Positions 51,509 through 59,903 of a DNA stretch of 64,000 bases are shown one piece after another; the stretch's first letter is position 1, and the number at the start of each line of letters is the position of its first letter. This DNA is from Persicitalea jodogahamensis (GTDB taxonomy: Bacteria; Bacteroidota; Bacteroidia; Cytophagales; Spirosomataceae). The notes below the pieces were generated by a model. The model saw only the letters and a list, made by a program, of their open reading frames with translations. It was not told the DNA's origin and searched no databases. Made by a program: the position numbers and the translations under genes. The stretch lies in assembly GCF_014651615.1 (NCBI RefSeq), contig NZ_BMXF01000008.1, forward strand, positions 60,057 to 124,056, written 5' to 3'.

Positions 51509-52056
51509 TCGGTAATCAGGTTTTGGTGATGATCCGTGATCTGCTGGTGCAGGCTCTGGATGGTTAAAAATTCATTGTGCAGGTCGATCAGGCGGCGTTG
51601 AATGTCGAGTGACGGAACGGGAATGGGTAGGTCGAGCAGGTCTTTCTTATTCAGGGTGGGGACTGTCGCGGATGAACTGACGCGACGGTCAAGTTGCGTC
51701 TGGGTGCCTGGCTGATTGAGATAGCAGGCCAGAAATTCGGGTAAGACAACCTCCGGTTCGTTCACCCGGAGAATATAAAAGGCTGCCGAGGCAACCGCTC
51801 TGGGGTATTCTTTTCGGTAAAAAACAGCCGAGTGTCGGCTTCCCCTCCCCATCAATAGAACATCCTCCGGCTCAATCCAGGCGCGCTCCATAACGTTGCG
51901 AGCGGAGTTGAGCCGGGTTGGCGGCTCCACCGATAACATTCTTCCATATTCATCGAAGTCGCCCGGATTGAGGAAAGCGATTGGCTCCCCCGTCTTGGCC
52001 GGGCGCAGCCCCATGCCGATTTGGATGTCCACAATATGATCTAAGGGAAGAAGCAT
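51460..52056 (-). CDS. Single-TRD (half-size) HsdS-like protein
   Basis: A 198-residue protein equal to one target-recognition domain plus one conserved helix: LDHIVDIQIGMGLRP, then GDFDEYGRM, and the end PTLNKKDLLDLPIPVPSLDIQRRLIDLHNEFLTI with a coiled-coil tail (regions about 155-190). Full HsdS has two such units. It overlaps hsdM by 49 bases and is the first gene of the operon. It could pair with itself to give a palindromic-type specificity, modulate the full HsdS, or act as a TRD donor. Confidence 0.8.
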   Translation of the reverse strand: MLLPLDHIVDIQIGMGLRPAKTGEPIAFLNPGDFDEYGRMLSVEPPTRLNSARNVMERAWIEPEDVLLMGRGSRHSAVFYRKEYPRAVASAAFYILRVNEPEVVLPEFLACYLNQPGTQTQLDRRVSSSATVPTLNKKDLLDLPIPVPSLDIQRRLIDLHNEFLTIQSLHQQITDHHQNLITECFSTTLAPLLPKETA

Positions 52057-52060
52057 GGGA

Positions 52061-52068
52061 CAAATGTA
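52061..52068 (-). promoter_or_regulatory. -7 box for the RM operon
   Basis: On the - strand TACATTTG matches TAnnTTTG exactly and ends five bases before the ATG at 52056, so the transcript would be nearly leaderless. No clear -33 TTG is seen. The 93-bp divergent gap also contains the inverted pair GGAACT/AGTTCC (52094-52121 region), which could serve the opposite gene. Confidence 0.4.
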
Positions 52069-52149
52069 ATAGAAAATAAATTATATTCTCATGGAACTAG
52101 AATAAAAAATTGAAAGTTCCTTCCTGAATCAAACTCGTACCCTCTCCAA

Positions 52150-53193
52150 ATGACCGTCAAAATCAAGCTTTTTCAAGTACTACAAGGCGATTTTATCTCG
52201 ATAGAATGCCTTGACGAGCCGAAAGGCACAGCCACTCGGATATTCGTGGATGCAGGTTTTGTCGGGACGTATGTAAGGACTTTGAGAAGTGAGGTAGTGA
52301 GCCTGAAGAAAGCGCAAGCGTCGGTTGATCTGTTTGTCGTAACGCACACCGACAACGACCACATCGCTGGAATCATGCCCCTTTTGAAGGAGTTCGGCAA
52401 CCTGCCTGTGAAGCACTTTTGGTTTAACTGGTCACCCAATCCGGTGCATCTGAGTGAGTCAAATGGCGAAGCTGGTATTAAGGAGGGAATCACCTTGCGG
52501 GACTATTTAATTGAGAAGGGGAAGAGTTCCGAAGACAAGATTTTGGCTGGCCAGGTCTTCGACCTCAATAATGCTAGGATAACCGTCCTATCGCCGGATG
52601 ACAGGCAATTTGACCGTTTTGCGAAGAAATGGGAAAAGGAGGAGATGAAGCTGTTGGAAAAGACAGGTAGCGAGGCGAGCACCAGTCAAGCGCGCAACGA
52701 TCATGAAAGCATCGATGACCTTAGTAGTCGAAAATTTATTGAGGATAAATCGCTGAGCAACCGCAGCAGTATTGCCTTTTTATTGGAGTTTGAGGGCTTC
52801 AAGGGGCTATTTACGGGAGACAGCATCCCGTCGGTCATTGTCGCTTCTTTGAAGGAACTGGGGTACAGCCATGAAAACAAATTGAAGCTGGATATCATGA
52901 AAGTGGCACATCACGGGTCGAAGTCGAATACCAGCAGGGAACTGTTGCAGATGCTCGACTGCGCTCACTACGGGGTCAGTAGTAACTGGCAAAACGCCCA
53001 CAATTTCCCCCACAAAGAAGCCCTGGCCAGGATTGTCAAGGCGAGGGAAGGCCGTTCCGTCCATTTTTACTTTAATTATGATGATCCGGTGCTTAGAAGC
53101 ATATTCACGAGCCAGGAGCTAGACGACCACAACATTACCTGTCATTACCCAGCCCAAGGAGAAAACCATATCCAACATACATGGAATCAGTAA
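52150..53193 (+). CDS. MBL-fold hydrolase (ComEC-like metallo-beta-lactamase domain)
   Basis: A 347-residue protein without signal peptide. Metal ligands are HTDNDH (His 66, Asp 68, Asp 70, His 71), FTGD (221-224) and AHHGSKSN (253-260), the arrangement of ComEC/Rec2-type MBL domains. A charged insert (about 160-200) lies between the two halves. It is divergent from the RM operon and overlaps the giant protease gene by 13 bases, so the two are made together. Such MBL/trypsin pairs occur in predicted NTP-dependent and other conflict systems. Its substrate may be nucleic acid or a nucleotide signal. Confidence 0.82.
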   Translation: MTVKIKLFQVLQGDFISIECLDEPKGTATRIFVDAGFVGTYVRTLRSEVVSLKKAQASVDLFVVTHTDNDHIAGIMPLLKEFGNLPVKHFWFNWSPNPVHLSESNGEAGIKEGITLRDYLIEKGKSSEDKILAGQVFDLNNARITVLSPDDRQFDRFAKKWEKEEMKLLEKTGSEASTSQARNDHESIDDLSSRKFIEDKSLSNRSSIAFLLEFEGFKGLFTGDSIPSVIVASLKELGYSHENKLKLDIMKVAHHGSKSNTSRELLQMLDCAHYGVSSNWQNAHNFPHKEALARIVKAREGRSVHFYFNYDDPVLRSIFTSQELDDHNITCHYPAQGENHIQHTWNQ

Positions 53194-56100
53194 GTTCATC
53201 GAATATCGACAACCTGTGCGCGCGGCTGAGTAACAACGGCTATCCCGTAGGAAGCTGCGTATTGGTTAAACCAAGCGAGACCAGCGAACTGGTTTACCTC
53301 TTTACCGCTACCCATTGCCTGAAGGAAGTGAAATCAACCGCAGACCTGGCGGTTGAAATGTATAATCCTGCTGAAAAGGGCTTTACAGTATTCAAGTTGA
53401 ATGATGAAATAAAAAAGATTGACGACCCGGCGACCGATTTATCCATTCTGGAGATATCGGCGGCGGTCTCAGGTCGAAAAATTCCCTTTATCGCCGTGGG
53501 TATCGAGTACGACCAAGGCGAGCAGTATTTTTTTCGGGGCTTTCCGCAAGCAGTGAAATCATTGGAACCGGAGGAAGACTACGGAATTTTGCAAACCCCT
53601 TCCGGTCGCGTGATCAAAGGTATTAGCAACCACACTAAGATCAGTCAAAAATGCCTGTCGGAAGAACTGGTTAAGGGTTTCTCAGGTAGCGGCTTTTTTG
53701 TAAATCGTAAAAATGGAAAGATTCTTATTGGTGTCGTAAGTAAGTACAACGAGGGACTTAACTGCTTCGAAGGAGTCAATTTTATAGGCGTAAATGACCT
53801 CTTGCGCGTCGGTAATCTTGAAGAAATACAGTTTTCCAAGGTCAGGGAGGCTGAACCAGAAATATCGAACCCGGAGTTGGTTGGAAGCCTGAATGACCAA
53901 TTGGAATTCGCCGAGGAACTGTATGAACGGCTGATGCCTTTTTCCGCGCTCAAGGCGGTGGATAAGCTGATGGTAGTAATCCAAGACAGCTCTATATCCG
54001 CGCTGGATAAAAGGAAGTTTAATGCCAGAAGCAGCTATCTCAGAGCAAACTGCTTGCGGGAAGATAGCAAAGTTCCGGATCGGGAGTATTGCGACCTGTT
54101 TGTTCGGGCTTATAAGTTGCACCCTCAGCCGCTGAAACACAAAGAGCGGGCAGCCAGGGCGTACCATGACTTGGGGCAACCGGTCGAGTCATCTTTGATC
54201 ATAGAGGAAATCCTCGCGGAGGATCCTCTCAACGCTTACGCGCTTGCAATAAAATGCCAGATCCATTCCGAAACGACAGTGGACGCATCTGTTGCGCGAA
54301 ATCCTGTTTTCAAGCGACTTAAAGTCCACTATCTGTTAAAAAACAGCGGGAAGGTTTCGACAGACTCACTTGCCGAAGTTTTTCAAGAAGAGAAAGATTC
54401 CCTAACGCTCCCTGATAAAATTTCCCGTGATGAACTTGCCTACTGGTGGTACTTGGCTCAGTACATTATGCAGGACTGTCTCGCAAAAATCAAAGTTTAC
54501 AATTTCCATACGCCAGTTGACTTGAAAAACGATTCAGCTCTGGACTATGCCAATAAGCTTTTACGGCTTATTGGTAAACGTGTGAACGATACAGAAATAC
54601 AAGATAGTCTGACTTTCAGGATAGCTCGTTTTGACTTTTGGTTTACGCAATATTTACTTACGAGAAACAGTCAATCTGTTTTCGAAATGTGCCAATTGTT
54701 TATCGGAACTCAGCATGAGGATCAAGTCGCTTCTCCCTTCGATAAGGTAGTATTGCCGATCTCGGAAGACGTTCCCAGTAGAATCACTAGTTTGTGTATA
54801 TGTCTTTTAGAAATTGAAGAGTTTTTGAAGGTCACTAAACTTCTGGAAGATTACCCAAAGGAGCGTTACGGCCTCTTGTGGCAGTTTGGCGGATATGCAT
54901 TTTTAAAGCTTGACAACCATGAAAAAGCCTCTGAATACTTTAAAGCATATTTAGAAGAAATAGAGACGATCGGTGAGTCCGAAGTACTTAACTTATTCGG
55001 ATACATTGAATACTTTTATTCTGAAAAAATACCAGTTAGCGAAATATGGGAAAGTATCACAACTGGAAGAACATTTGAGAGTGAGGCTCTACGCTCGTTA
55101 CTTATGGCGTTTTGTTTTCGTTTCGACGATGACAAGCGTAACGAGGTTAGAAATCTGTGTGAAAAGTTAGAAACATACGCTTTTACAGAACGTAGATTCC
55201 AAATTACAATCCCTATCTGTTTAATGGCAATAGGTGATTTGGAAAGAGCAGAGGTTATGCTCAAACCTTTGATTGATTTCAGTAAGCCGTCCAATGAGCT
55301 TGGATGGTATATAGAATGTCTTTACAGAATGGGCAACAAAACAGACCAGTTATTGAAAATACTGGGGCGTTGGCGTCTTAATTTCGAGCCAAATCATGTC
55401 CACATTGAAAAAGAGCTGCATATTTTAGGATACATTCGGGATTATCAAGGCATTGAAGACGCTGCCAGAATTGGCTTGAAAGCCTTCCCAGGTAGCTATA
55501 AATATTGGTTCTCATTGATTAACGCAATGGTTCGGAGTGCCAAGCCAGAAAAAATAGAGGAAGCTAGGGAGCTCATGGCAAATGGAGCAATCATTATGGC
55601 TGCCAAAATGGAGTGGCAGCGAGCTTTCAGACTGGCAGGACTGTGTACGACAGTAAGTCTTCGCGAGTTAGGTAGAGAGATTTTGTATAACGTGCTACAG
55701 GCAAATTTTGACAACTCGTCGGTGAAGACAGCCTATATGACCACCGAAGTAATGGAAAAGGAATCTGAATCTTATGAACATCCTGAGGTGGCCACGGAGG
55801 ACTGTGTTATACGGCTCATAGACGATGCTGGCAAGGATTCTGTACTTTCATTGAAGTCCTCTTTGATTGAGAGTAACCCCCTTGTGATGCTTGCCATAGG
55901 AAAGCGGGTTGGCGAATCATTTGTCCATAACAAGTCCCTGGGAAATGCGAAGACCTACACGATTACCATGATATTCGATAAGTACGTTGGTCAAAAAGTA
56001 CTTCTGTATGACGAGTTGGAAAGAAACCCAGCAACTCAGCCTGAGGTAGAATCGATGAATATAATTGAGGAGGGTGGGTTCGATGGAATGATAGAGAAGT

Positions 56101-57209
56101 TTAAGAGTACCTTCGGCGCGGCGGGTTCCATTCGTAAGGATTCGGTAAATAAGTTGTTTGAAGAGTTCAAAAACAAGAAAATAGGGTTTACAGAACTGGC
56201 CGTTGTAATCCAAAATGATTATTATCAGACATGGCAATTTATTACGTCTGATTACAACGATGGGTTTCCGGTCGTTCCTCTAAATGTCAAACGATTAGCC
56301 TTCGATGAAAACAAGGAGATAGTGCTTGACTATTCAACATTATTCACGTTGATTAGAATAGAAGAGGTTACAGAGCTTACGTACAAGTATAAACCGTTTA
56401 TTATATCACAGAGGATTGTCGATTCATTAAGAGGACAACTCCAAGAGATGAAATTGAGCCGTCCTGGAACTCATTCGATGAGTATAACCCTAGATTCTGT
56501 AACACCTATACTAATTCCTGATGATTTTTATATAAATAAGGAGAACGAATTGCAGAAAATTATTGATTGGGTTAATAAAAACACGAGAACAGAGGTGGTT
56601 CCAGAGATGTTCGAGTATTGTATTGATTCCCCCGAATTAGATGTTAATACACAAATAGTAGTAGAAACGGCTATGTTGGCTACTAAACCGAATCGAATTT
56701 TATTATCAGATGAGCTATTTTATCTGAACTATACCTTGAATTCGCTTGATATAAAAGTTTTATCCATAGAAAATTTCTTGCTAGATCATTTTCGTGATGA
56801 ATATAAGGACGTTTTACTGCCGGAATTGTTGAAATTTAATTACAGAGGGTTAACTGTTGACAGTAGTGTTTTGATCGGTCTTCATGAAAAATCAAATACT
56901 GCATTGACAAAGTCATCGAACCAACACACGCTTTTTAACAAAAGCCTTTATGGAATCTGTCCCCTTTTTAATGATAACCCCAATAATATAGCATCTGTAT
57001 CGAGGTTTCTAAAAAGTCTTTATTCCGAGCCTTTTGATTTATGGTACAAGCAGATGACGTCCAGAAGGGTACTTGGTTTTCTATTTGATGGAGCTAACGA
57101 AACCGTTCTGCCAAGACTTACAAAGCTAATTCAAAGAGATTTTAGGTTACTTGGTGACCATTTGGATCACGTAATTGAGGACGTGCAGTTCGTCTTGGGT
57201 GATCTCTAA
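53181..57209 (+). CDS. Giant trypsin-like protease / helical-repeat / possible PIN protein
   Basis: 1342 residues. Residues 1-~215 form a trypsin-like domain with a plausible triad: His 45 (TATHCL), Asp 86 (PATDLSIL) and Ser 168 (GFSGSGFF). Residues ~230-1000 are alpha-helical TPR-like repeats (YHDLGQPVESSLIIEEILAEDPLNAYALAI; YAFLKLDNHEKASEYFKAYL). The C-terminal ~250 residues (TPILIPDDFYI, TAMLATKPNRILLSDELFYLNYTL, DIKVLSIENFL) have spaced Asp/Glu like a PIN-type nuclease; that part is tentative. There is no signal peptide, so it is cytosolic. The DNA is much AT-richer than neighbouring backbone genes. It probably senses through the repeats and acts by cleaving protein and/or RNA. Confidence 0.75.
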   Translation: MESVSSSNIDNLCARLSNNGYPVGSCVLVKPSETSELVYLFTATHCLKEVKSTADLAVEMYNPAEKGFTVFKLNDEIKKIDDPATDLSILEISAAVSGRKIPFIAVGIEYDQGEQYFFRGFPQAVKSLEPEEDYGILQTPSGRVIKGISNHTKISQKCLSEELVKGFSGSGFFVNRKNGKILIGVVSKYNEGLNCFEGVNFIGVNDLLRVGNLEEIQFSKVREAEPEISNPELVGSLNDQLEFAEELYERLMPFSALKAVDKLMVVIQDSSISALDKRKFNARSSYLRANCLREDSKVPDREYCDLFVRAYKLHPQPLKHKERAARAYHDLGQPVESSLIIEEILAEDPLNAYALAIKCQIHSETTVDASVARNPVFKRLKVHYLLKNSGKVSTDSLAEVFQEEKDSLTLPDKISRDELAYWWYLAQYIMQDCLAKIKVYNFHTPVDLKNDSALDYANKLLRLIGKRVNDTEIQDSLTFRIARFDFWFTQYLLTRNSQSVFEMCQLFIGTQHEDQVASPFDKVVLPISEDVPSRITSLCICLLEIEEFLKVTKLLEDYPKERYGLLWQFGGYAFLKLDNHEKASEYFKAYLEEIETIGESEVLNLFGYIEYFYSEKIPVSEIWESITTGRTFESEALRSLLMAFCFRFDDDKRNEVRNLCEKLETYAFTERRFQITIPICLMAIGDLERAEVMLKPLIDFSKPSNELGWYIECLYRMGNKTDQLLKILGRWRLNFEPNHVHIEKELHILGYIRDYQGIEDAARIGLKAFPGSYKYWFSLINAMVRSAKPEKIEEARELMANGAIIMAAKMEWQRAFRLAGLCTTVSLRELGREILYNVLQANFDNSSVKTAYMTTEVMEKESESYEHPEVATEDCVIRLIDDAGKDSVLSLKSSLIESNPLVMLAIGKRVGESFVHNKSLGNAKTYTITMIFDKYVGQKVLLYDELERNPATQPEVESMNIIEEGGFDGMIEKFKSTFGAAGSIRKDSVNKLFEEFKNKKIGFTELAVVIQNDYYQTWQFITSDYNDGFPVVPLNVKRLAFDENKEIVLDYSTLFTLIRIEEVTELTYKYKPFIISQRIVDSLRGQLQEMKLSRPGTHSMSITLDSVTPILIPDDFYINKENELQKIIDWVNKNTRTEVVPEMFEYCIDSPELDVNTQIVVETAMLATKPNRILLSDELFYLNYTLNSLDIKVLSIENFLLDHFRDEYKDVLLPELLKFNYRGLTVDSSVLIGLHEKSNTALTKSSNQHTLFNKSLYGICPLFNDNPNNIASVSRFLKSLYSEPFDLWYKQMTSRRVLGFLFDGANETVLPRLTKLIQRDFRLLGDHLDHVIEDVQFVLGDL

Positions 57210-57222
57210 ATTTGTGATGATT

Positions 57223-57253
57223 GTAGTTCAGTTAGGTAAACCTTCTGAACTAC
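57223..57253 (+). terminator. Hairpin after the giant protease gene
   Basis: Perfect arms GTAGTTCAG (57223-57231) and CTGAACTAC (57245-57253) with an inner AGG/CCT pairing, 14 bases after the stop at 57209. No U tract follows, so it may end transcription only weakly, protect the 3' end, or serve as a recombinase accessory site. Confidence 0.45.
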
Positions 57254-57307
57254 GTTGCTGAGCGGGGTTTGTTCATTGGTCCTATCTGTATACCTTTCAA
57301 AAATTGC

Positions 57308-57345
57308 TTTTACATTATACGAACGACCGTTTAAAAAATGTAAAA
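57308..57345. other. Probable serine-recombinase crossover site
   Basis: An imperfect palindrome of 38 bp: 18-bp arms (57308-57325 and 57328-57345) around a central AC (57326-57327). The arms match at 14 of 18 positions, including perfect outer 9-mers TTTTACATT/AATGTAAAA and inner AACG/CGTT. Two half-sites around a 2-bp core is the architecture used by serine resolvases and invertases. It lies 38 bp before the recombinase start, so it may also be its operator. Confidence 0.55.
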
Positions 57346-57383
57346 TTCCGCTATATTGCCCCCCAAACCAAAGACCTAAGACC

Positions 57384-58073
57384 GTGGAACACCAGAACGC
57401 CCCTTTGAAGTACGTCGCCTACTACCGCGTCTCGACCGCCCGCCAGGGCGCCTCGGGCCTGGGGCTGGGCGCGCAGAACACCGGCATCGCCTCCTTCCTG
57501 CGCGGCAGCGGGGAGGTCATCGGCGACTACACCGACGTCGAGTCGGGCAAGCGCAATAACCGTCCCGAACTGATGAAGGCCATTGCGCGCTGTAAAAAGG
57601 AAGGGGCGGTTCTGCTGATCGCCAAACTCGACCGGCTGTCGCGCAACGTGGCCTTCGTGTTCGCCCTCCGCGATTCGGGCGTGCCTTTCATATGCGCCGA
57701 TATGCCCGAAGCAAATACCTTGACCATTGGAGTCATGGCTACCATGGCGCAGCACGAGCGGGAGGTGATTTCTGAGCGTACCAAACGGGCTTTGGCAGAA
57801 TTGAAAAAAAGGGGAGTGGTGCTGGGTACCCCGGAGAACCTCACCCCGGAGGCCATCGCGAAGGGCAGGGACGTACGGCGGCATAACGCCCGTCAGGACG
57901 AGAACAACGTTCGGGCGGCGGCTTTGGCTAACTCCATGCGGATTTCCGGCCAGACCTGGACGGCCATCGCCAACGCGCTTAACAGTTATGGGTTCCTCAC
58001 GCGGCGCGGCAAGTGGTTCCGGCCCGTGCAGGTGCAGAGGGTGGTGAAACTTTTCAGCGAGGATCAAGGATAG
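57384..58073 (+). CDS. Small serine recombinase (resolvase/invertase family)
   Basis: 229 residues from a GTG start. The catalytic domain contains YVAYYRVSTARQGASGLGLGAQ (nucleophile Ser in RVST), then the second motif KLDRLSRNVAFVF and the helix IGVMATMAQHEREVISERTKRAL. A C-terminal helix-turn-helix follows (GQTWTAIANALNSYGFLTRRGKWF). I start at 57384 because residues upstream are not recombinase-like and include the probable crossover site. On a plasmid it would resolve multimers. It ends 86 bp before the initiator gene, which is on the opposite strand. Confidence 0.88.
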   Translation: MEHQNAPLKYVAYYRVSTARQGASGLGLGAQNTGIASFLRGSGEVIGDYTDVESGKRNNRPELMKAIARCKKEGAVLLIAKLDRLSRNVAFVFALRDSGVPFICADMPEANTLTIGVMATMAQHEREVISERTKRALAELKKRGVVLGTPENLTPEAIAKGRDVRRHNARQDENNVRAAALANSMRISGQTWTAIANALNSYGFLTRRGKWFRPVQVQRVVKLFSEDQG

Positions 58074-58159
58074 GCAGCGGCGTAGAAGGGTTTTCAAATT
58101 TCGCTGTCAAACGACCCTAACAGATAATATTCCATCTGTCAGGATTAATCACACCCATT

Positions 58160-59278
58160 CTATTTGTCTGAAAACGGAATCCCATTTATAATCGAGCCAA
58201 TGGATTTTGCAGTTCCTCCACGTACCTCTGGCCCGAGTGGCAAAACCGACTGCTGAGGATTGGTCTGTTTTCTCTTTAATACCTTACTGATTTTCGGTGC
58301 CTTGGTTTGGTCGATTCCCAATGATTTGACCAAATAAGCGGTGTGGTTTTTGACCTTTGGCCGCAACCCATTGGCTAGTTCGGCATCTACTCGAAAAAAT
58401 ATCTCCAAATAGCTGTGTTCTGAAGCGATGAGGTCTTTCTGCCAGTTCTTTAATTTGTAATTGGCCATTAAACGCCAGGCGGTTGCTACGGCTTCATGTA
58501 GAGGCATCTCGTTGATGATGCGGCGATCTACCTCAATGGCTTCTACAGCCAGTTGGCGTGCCGTTCTAATGAAGAAAGTGAGTTCGATTATCCGTTTTCC
58601 TTCTTTCTTCGACGGCTTCCATTCAAGTAGAATGTCTGCCTTTTGCTCTAACTCGCGTTGGGCCACCATGAGAGCATTCTTTTTGAAATCGTAAAACGAA
58701 TAGCCCTTCGGACAGTTCAAGATTGTCATAAGCTGCTCCACTTCGTAAGTGAACTGCAACTGCCGGCGATTTTGGAACATACTTACTATCTCAAATATTC
58801 GCTGGGCGTAAACCGAACTGAGCGACAGCATCACGTCGATGTCGTATTTGGTATAGCGCTGACCTAACTCTGCAAAATGGGGGACCATGTCGGCGAACAT
58901 GGTCAGTTCAATGACGCGCTGGCCATCAACGGTTTCTGAGCGAACGCGGGGAAAGGGTGTAATGAAGTCGAATCTATTCTTTACATCGTCGCGATATATC
59001 AAACGTTTCGATTGAAGCGACTCGGCGGCTTCTGCGATTTGCTGGTGGTGGTTCCTAGTGAGCGAAGAGAAGGGAATGCTTACAATAACGTTGGCTGTGG
59101 GCCGTAATTCACCTTTTAAGGCAAGGTGGCCAATCTGATTCACGACCAGCACCACGATCTTTTTCTCCAGTTCAGTAAACTCTTGTTTCGACTCTGTGAA
59201 TAGGTTGGGCTGATAATTGGTAGGACGTTTTGTGAACACCGGAGCCAATTGATCGTCAGCAACTTGATGAGCTTCCAT
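58160..59278 (-). CDS. Plasmid replication initiator, Rep_3/RepB family
   Basis: 372 residues from the ATG at 59278 (an ATG at 59326 would add sixteen). The family core begins NLFTESKQEFTELEKKIVVLVVNQI and has two winged-helix domains. WH1 includes KYDIDVMLSLSSVYAQRIFEIVSMF and LQFTYEVEQLMTILNCP; WH2 includes FDFKKNAL-like residues (YDFKKNALMVAQRELEQKADILLEW). A disordered tail follows. It should bind the iterons that begin 68 bp beyond its 5' end. A monomer-dimer switch controls copy number in such plasmids, and the iterons overlap the likely promoter, so it probably represses itself. Confidence 0.88.
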   Translation of the reverse strand: MEAHQVADDQLAPVFTKRPTNYQPNLFTESKQEFTELEKKIVVLVVNQIGHLALKGELRPTANVIVSIPFSSLTRNHHQQIAEAAESLQSKRLIYRDDVKNRFDFITPFPRVRSETVDGQRVIELTMFADMVPHFAELGQRYTKYDIDVMLSLSSVYAQRIFEIVSMFQNRRQLQFTYEVEQLMTILNCPKGYSFYDFKKNALMVAQRELEQKADILLEWKPSKKEGKRIIELTFFIRTARQLAVEAIEVDRRIINEMPLHEAVATAWRLMANYKLKNWQKDLIASEHSYLEIFFRVDAELANGLRPKVKNHTAYLVKSLGIDQTKAPKISKVLKRKQTNPQQSVLPLGPEVRGGTAKSIGSIINGIPFSDK

Positions 59279-59393
59279 AAAATTGGGTTGTGTCAGAATT
59301 GTCAAACCTCTGCGATTCCCAAACATACAAAAAAGAGTTTGTCAAATCAAAATCGGTTTTCATATTTCGGTTCTTCGCCAAATAAGAACGCCT

Positions 59394-59728
59394 CACCCTA
59401 AACCTCGTTTTTCTATTCAAATGTCGGAAAGGCATCTCACCCTAAACCTCGTTTTTCCGGCTTTGCAAAATTTATCCACCTCACCCTAAACCTCGGTTTT
59501 GCGAGTATTCTGAGTAAAAACCACCTATGAGTTATCAACAAAAGCACTAGTTATAAACATTTTTATGGACTAAAATTCCTCCCCCTAAACCTCGGTTTTC
59601 TATAATGCTCCCCTCAAACCTCGTTTTTCGACCCCCTAAACCTCGTTTTTCGACCCCCTAGACCTCGGTTTTCTATGTCTGCAATTCACCCTAAACCTCG
59701 TTTTTCCTCCCCCTAAACCTCGGTTTTA
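59394..59728. repeat. Nine iterons of the plasmid origin
   Basis: Nine 20-bp direct repeats with consensus C(A/C)CCCTAAACCTCG(T/G)TTTTC begin at 59394, 59438, 59482, 59581, 59610, 59632, 59654, 59687 and 59709. Spacing is 44 bp for the first three and about 22 bp (two helical turns) or a multiple among several of the others, so initiator molecules would align on one face. DnaA-box-like sequences TTATCCACC (59472) and TTATCAACA (59532) stand in the group. The repeats are all in one orientation, reading away from the initiator gene. Confidence 0.92.
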
Positions 59729-59842
59729 TCTCTGTAATATATTGATATTAAGACTATTATAAGCCCTAAAATCAATCAAAAAAGATTGATAAAGAGATAA
59801 AAGATCAAACTTTTGCGATTCTATGTAAAAGGGAGAAAAAGA
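59729..59842. other. AT-rich stretch beside the iterons, probable DNA-unwinding element
   Basis: This interval is strongly AT-rich (runs such as TAATATATTGATATTAAG and AAAAAAGATTGATAAAGAG) and follows directly after the last iteron. There is no ORF. In iteron plasmids such a stretch is where strands open and the helicase loads, so together with 59394-59728 it probably forms oriV. Confidence 0.6.
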
Positions 59843-59887
59843 TTTTGTTGGAATACCAACACTTATTTACCTTTGAGGTAAATAAGT
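59843..59887 (+). promoter_or_regulatory. Promoter overlapped by two perfect palindromes
   Basis: TTTG (59844-59847), 20 bases, then TACCTTTG (59868-59875) match the Bacteroidota -33/-7 consensus. Two inverted repeats cover it: TGTTGG/CCAACA (59846-59851 and 59856-59861) touching the -33 element, and ACTTATTTACC/GGTAAATAAGT (59861-59871 and 59877-59887), an 11-bp perfect stem enclosing the -7 box. The arrangement fits tight repression of the gene at 59904. Confidence 0.65.
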
Positions 59888-59903
59888 CAAGCTTTTTTCC
59901 ATT

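Noticed and set aside
59394..59728. CRISPR array
   Set aside because: The repeats are short, packed at irregular 22-44 bp (once about 100 bp) intervals without unique spacers of constant length, and lie next to a Rep_3 initiator, so they are iterons.
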